Source: JBGSYJ01 sp041748075
Lineage (GTDB): Bacteria; Acidobacteriota; Thermoanaerobaculia; Gp7-AA8
Assembly: GCA_041748075.1 (NCBI GenBank)
Contig: JBGTDX010000123.1
Span: forward strand, 4,263 to 68,262
DNA: 64,000 bases
Direction of reading: 5' to 3'
Shown here: positions 62,441 to 64,000 of the stretch, piece by piece
How the letters are laid out: every line of letters starts with the position of its first letter
How positions within the stretch are numbered: position 1 is the stretch's first letter
Notes under the pieces: generated by a model
What the model was told of the DNA's origin: nothing
Database searches by the model: none
The model's input: the letters and a program-made list of their open reading frames with translations, nothing else
Program-made: the position numbers and the translations under genes

Positions 62441-63694
62441 GTGAATGTATCAGAACCGGGCATTGTGATCATCGGCGCCGGCGCCGCAGGATTGATGGCC
62501 GCCATCGCGGCTGGGAAGGTACAGGGGCGGCAATGGCCTGTCATCGCCCTCGACGGAGCGTCGAAAATCGGGGCGAAGATTCTGATTTCCGGGGGCGGAC
62601 GCTGCAACGTGACCCATGACGAGGTCCATCCGCGGGACTTCTACGGTTCGAGCCGCAATGCGGTTGCGAGAATCCTTCGGACCTTCGACGTGCCGCAGAC
62701 CGTGGCTTTCTTCGAAGGTCTCGGAGTCCGGCTCAAACGCGAAGAGACGGGCAAACTGTTCCCTCTGACCGACGACGCACAGACTGTGCTTCGCGCCCTC
62801 CTGAATGCCGCGCGAGAGGCCGGGGCCGAGGTGCGAACATCGCACCGCGTACTCGCGGTCGAGCGTGAACAGGCGGGGTTTCGAATCGCAACGAGTGCCG
62901 GCGATTTCTTTGCCCGCGCGGTCATCCTGGCTACAGGAGGCCGCAGCATTCCAAAGAGCGGCAGTGACGGGAAAGGGTACGAGCTCGCAGCGGCGCTCGG
63001 ACACTCGGTTGGCGTCACGACGCCGGCTCTGGTTCCTCTGCTCCTGCCGAAGTCGCACTGGCTTCCTGCCCTGAGCGGGGTCAGCGTCGACGGCGAGCTC
63101 GTTCTCGGCACTGCATCCGGGAGGATCATTCACCGCGAACGGGGGCCGGTTCTCTTCACGCACTTCGGACTCAGCGGTCCCGCTGTGCTCGACATGAGCC
63201 GCCATTGGATCGCAGCCATGAACGAGGCTCCCGATGTCCGGCTGCACTTGAATTTTCTCGAAGGTCTCGCACTCGGTGATGCCCGTGAATGGCTGACGAA
63301 GGCGGCAGGAAAACGTCCACGCGCGCTGGTCGTGTCGATTCTCCAGGAGCGGTTGCCGGAACGGCTGACGCTCGCGTTGATGACCTCCGCCGCCGGTCTG
63401 GACGCGGCCATGCCGATCGGCCAGCTCGATCGCGAGGGCCGTCTCGCTCTGGTTCGCGCACTGACGGCGCTCGAGCTTCCCGTCATCGGCGACCGCGGTT
63501 TCAACTTCGCCGAGGTGACGGCGGGTGGGGTGCCGCTGTCGGAGATCGATCCCTCGACGATGGCCTCGCGGAAATGTCCGGGGCTCTACCTGTGCGGAGA
63601 AATTCTCGACGTCGACGGCCGGATCGGCGGCTACAACTTTCAGTGGGCGTGGGCGAGCGGCCGGCTGGCGGGAACGAGCGTGGGGACTCCGTGA
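62441..63694 (+). CDS. HI0933/YhiN-type FAD-dependent oxidoreductase
   Basis: A 417-aa flavoprotein of the HI0933 family. The FAD-binding start is IVIIGAGAAGLMAAIAAGK (about 8-26), followed by the family signature GAKILISGGGRCNVTH (near 46-61), the second dinucleotide strand AVILATGGRSIPKSGSDGKG and the C-terminal FAD loop LYLCGEILDVDGRIGGYNFQ. The reaction is unknown; family members are thought to reduce a small metabolite. The GTG start (62441) gives the usual N-terminus. It is divergent from the amidohydrolase, 90 bases away. Confidence 0.9.
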   Translation: MNVSEPGIVIIGAGAAGLMAAIAAGKVQGRQWPVIALDGASKIGAKILISGGGRCNVTHDEVHPRDFYGSSRNAVARILRTFDVPQTVAFFEGLGVRLKREETGKLFPLTDDAQTVLRALLNAAREAGAEVRTSHRVLAVEREQAGFRIATSAGDFFARAVILATGGRSIPKSGSDGKGYELAAALGHSVGVTTPALVPLLLPKSHWLPALSGVSVDGELVLGTASGRIIHRERGPVLFTHFGLSGPAVLDMSRHWIAAMNEAPDVRLHLNFLEGLALGDAREWLTKAAGKRPRALVVSILQERLPERLTLALMTSAAGLDAAMPIGQLDREGRLALVRALTALELPVIGDRGFNFAEVTAGGVPLSEIDPSTMASRKCPGLYLCGEILDVDGRIGGYNFQWAWASGRLAGTSVGTP

Positions 63695-63734
63695 AACTGA
63701 CACGTATGTCATCCCGAGCGTGCGCGGGCGGGAT

Positions 63735-63845
63735 GGGAGGGGCGAGGGACCTCCGGCGATGGTACATACCGACTATTGGCCCCGTCGGCCCCGCACGGGT
63801 TGACGACTCGCAGTGTACCAACGCGTGAGGTCCCTCGCCCCTCCC
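63735..63845. repeat. 19-bp perfect inverted repeat with inner stem
   Basis: GGGAGGGGCGAGGGACCTC (63735-63753) pairs with 63827-63845. An inner pair TGGTACA/TGTACCA extends the hairpin. It is a different family from the 27-bp repeats, but it is followed 15 bases later by the same GCTTCTAATGAACCT module. Confidence 0.8.
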
Positions 63846-63863
63846 GCCCGCACGACCAGGCTT

Positions 63864-64000
63864 CTAATGAACCTCCTGAACCGGGATGAGTTGGTATCCG
63901 AGCGTAGTTGCTTTCTTTTGCAATGATTTGACTAGCCTTTCGCGGTAGCGCTCTTCGTAGTAGGCCGCTCCGGGATCGCGATAGGGAGTGCCGGTTTTTA
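63864..64000 (-). CDS. C-terminal end of a probable transposase (IS110-like), cut by window edge
   Basis: The last 44 codons of a minus-strand gene that continues past the window. The peptide KTGTPYRDPGAAYYEERYRE then RLVKSLQKKATTLGYQLIP ends PVQEVH. The PYRDPGA-YY pattern and basic helix with LGY resemble the C-termini of IS110-group transposases as I remember them; this is recognition by eye and could be another transposase family. The stop codon lies inside the GCTTCTAATGAACC module that also begins the hairpin repeat elements elsewhere. Confidence 0.5.
   Translation of the reverse strand, partial: KTGTPYRDPGAAYYEERYRERLVKSLQKKATTLGYQLIPVQEVH

Noticed and set aside
62450..63712. 420-aa minus-strand frame opposite the flavoprotein
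   Set aside because: No family pattern; the plus strand has intact FAD motifs and a normal start.

Overview
The window is a high-GC stretch of bacterial chromosome. It is gene-dense, on both strands, with no rRNA, tRNA or CRISPR that I can see. The gene set resembles soil or environmental Acidobacteriota: PEGA-type Ser/Thr kinases, CadC-like winged-helix/TPR regulators, DUF4388, DUF2911 and DUF885 proteins, a TolB-propeller amidohydrolase, an M2 dipeptidase and many secreted hydrolases. That assignment is an inference; there is no marker gene for a firm placement.

Layout. 1-5.5 kb: a truncated kinase, a GNAT, a DUF998 membrane protein, and a secreted protein divergent from a membrane winged-helix/TPR regulator. 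6.1-16.6 kb: a co-directional copper-handling cluster. It holds a P1B ATPase with YHS and metal-binding modules, a Met/His-rich lipoprotein, a TolC-like outer-membrane protein, a Tat-exported multicopper oxidase, a cytochrome c, small secreted proteins and an alpha/beta hydrolase. 16.7-19.6 kb: recO, a YheT-type hydrolase and a GNAT. 19.7-28 kb: pbpC with a thioester alpha-2-macroglobulin. 28.3-33.7 kb: a response regulator, an EVE protein, a lipid kinase coupled to a Ser/Thr kinase that ends in a TonB domain, and DUF2911. 34-38.6 kb: an RRM protein, a deoxyhypusine-synthase homologue, a zinc-ribbon protein and an S41 protease. 38.8-45.1 kb: a four-gene operon of a membrane MutS-like ATPase, a PIG-L deacetylase, a 43-aa membrane protein and an SSS symporter. 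45.2-52 kb: an NHL propeller and M28, M2 and DUF885 peptidases. 52.1-58.9 kb: an ASCH-like/XdhC operon, cysK, an esterase and a DUF4388 protein. 59-64 kb: the amidohydrolase, an HI0933-type flavoprotein and the 3' end of a probable transposase.

The most unusual feature is the intergenic DNA. Three repeat classes recur. (a) Heptanucleotide tandem arrays of at least four different sequences, usually in inverted pairs around a short core (17.4-17.8, 34.6-34.8, 38.6-38.8, 40.65-40.74 and 48.5 kb). (b) A roughly 150-bp hairpin element with a 26-27-bp inverted repeat and a conserved left module (17.55, 28.11 and 55.20 kb, plus a shorter relative at 16.55 kb). (c) Short C-rich/G-rich palindromes (7.9, 13.2, 22.1, 33.9, 48.6 and 54.0 kb). 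Several lie within or across gene ends, and one is in frame inside the copper ATPase. Other points of interest are the kinase-TonB fusion, reuse of one metal-binding module across three copper proteins, and two genes whose best Shine-Dalgarno sequence points to an ATC or ATT start.
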